From the NCBI GenBank assembly GCA_934133015.1, contig CAKPAQ010000060.1, positions 1 to 5,903 of the forward strand: DNA of 5,903 nucleotides. Direction: 5' to 3'. This stretch comes from an uncultured Bacilli bacterium (lineage in GTDB: Bacteria > Bacillota_I > Bacilli_A > RF39 > UBA660). Both the position numbers and the translations under genes were made by a program. Below, one piece after another: positions 5,831 to 5,903 of the stretch. Positions within the stretch are counted from its first letter, which is position 1. The number at the start of each line of letters is the position of its first letter. The notes under the pieces are model-generated. The model was not told the DNA's origin and made no database searches. It saw only the letters and a program-made list of their open reading frames with translations.

Positions 5831-5903
5831 TCAAATATTGTAAATTACCAAATAAATATTGTAATGATTGTAAAAAAGAATTTAATTCAATGAGAAATAT
5901 GGC
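5803..5903 (+). other. Cys-rich open frame at the right edge, possibly a partial gene beyond a junction
   Basis: After the stop at 5800-5802 this plus frame stays open to the edge. From 5812 it reads KRYGEKIKYCKLPNKYC and then NDCKKEFNSMRNM. Three cysteines in C-x6-C-x2-C within a Lys-rich context suggest the start of a zinc-binding peptide. AAATATTGTAA occurs twice (5833-5843 and 5854-5864), 21 bases apart, giving two in-frame KYC units. There is no start codon with a ribosome binding site before the cysteines (the first ATG is at 5890). If this is coding, the start must lie across the suspected junction at about 5815-5825. It is too short to assign. Confidence 0.25.

Overview
The window looks like a chromosomal piece from a very AT-rich, low-GC Gram-positive-type bacterium (Bacillota, possibly a gut Bacilli/Erysipelotrichia- or RF39-like lineage). 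This rests on strongly A/T-biased codons, good AGGAGG/AGGTGAT ribosome binding sites, intrinsic terminators with T-runs, and the gene order tsaE-tsaB-rimI-tsaD. TGA works as a normal stop here (tsaE and tsaB both end at TGA in ATGA overlaps) and Trp is read from TGG, so the mycoplasma code is not in use. The lineage call is inference.

Positions 1-2569 hold the end of a three-gene, same-strand unit of unrecognised function. It starts with a large membrane-anchored coiled-coil protein that is already open at the left edge, so its true start lies outside the window. A DUF1292-like-sized 81-aa protein and a 224-aa acidic, mostly disordered protein follow, each behind its own Shine-Dalgarno. The unit closes with an intrinsic terminator. 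The first and third proteins both end in G-M-(S/T)-R, and the first carries three tandem 23-residue repeats. This is the least explained part of the window.

Positions 2548-5113 hold the universal tRNA t6A gene set: tsaE (ATPase), tsaB (scaffold), rimI (GNAT acetyltransferase) and tsaD (catalytic subunit). The first three are joined by ATGA stop/start overlaps and tsaD follows after 14 bases. TsaE, TsaB and TsaD together transfer threonylcarbamoyl to A37 of ANN-decoding tRNAs, using threonylcarbamoyl-AMP made by TsaC/Sua5, which is encoded elsewhere. A consensus-like promoter sits directly on the preceding terminator and very close to the tsaE start.

Positions 5155-5652 hold a small single-pass membrane protein of unknown function, probably read through from tsaD, and a perfect 12-bp hairpin terminator that also serves the opposite strand. 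On the minus strand, 5633-5815 encodes the C-terminus of an SsuC/TauC/ThiX-type ABC transporter permease. Its homology stops abruptly about 90 bases before the right edge, where the frame meets a stop and the DNA instead reads as a Cys-rich peptide on the plus strand. This is either a real rearrangement or an assembly joint at the contig end.
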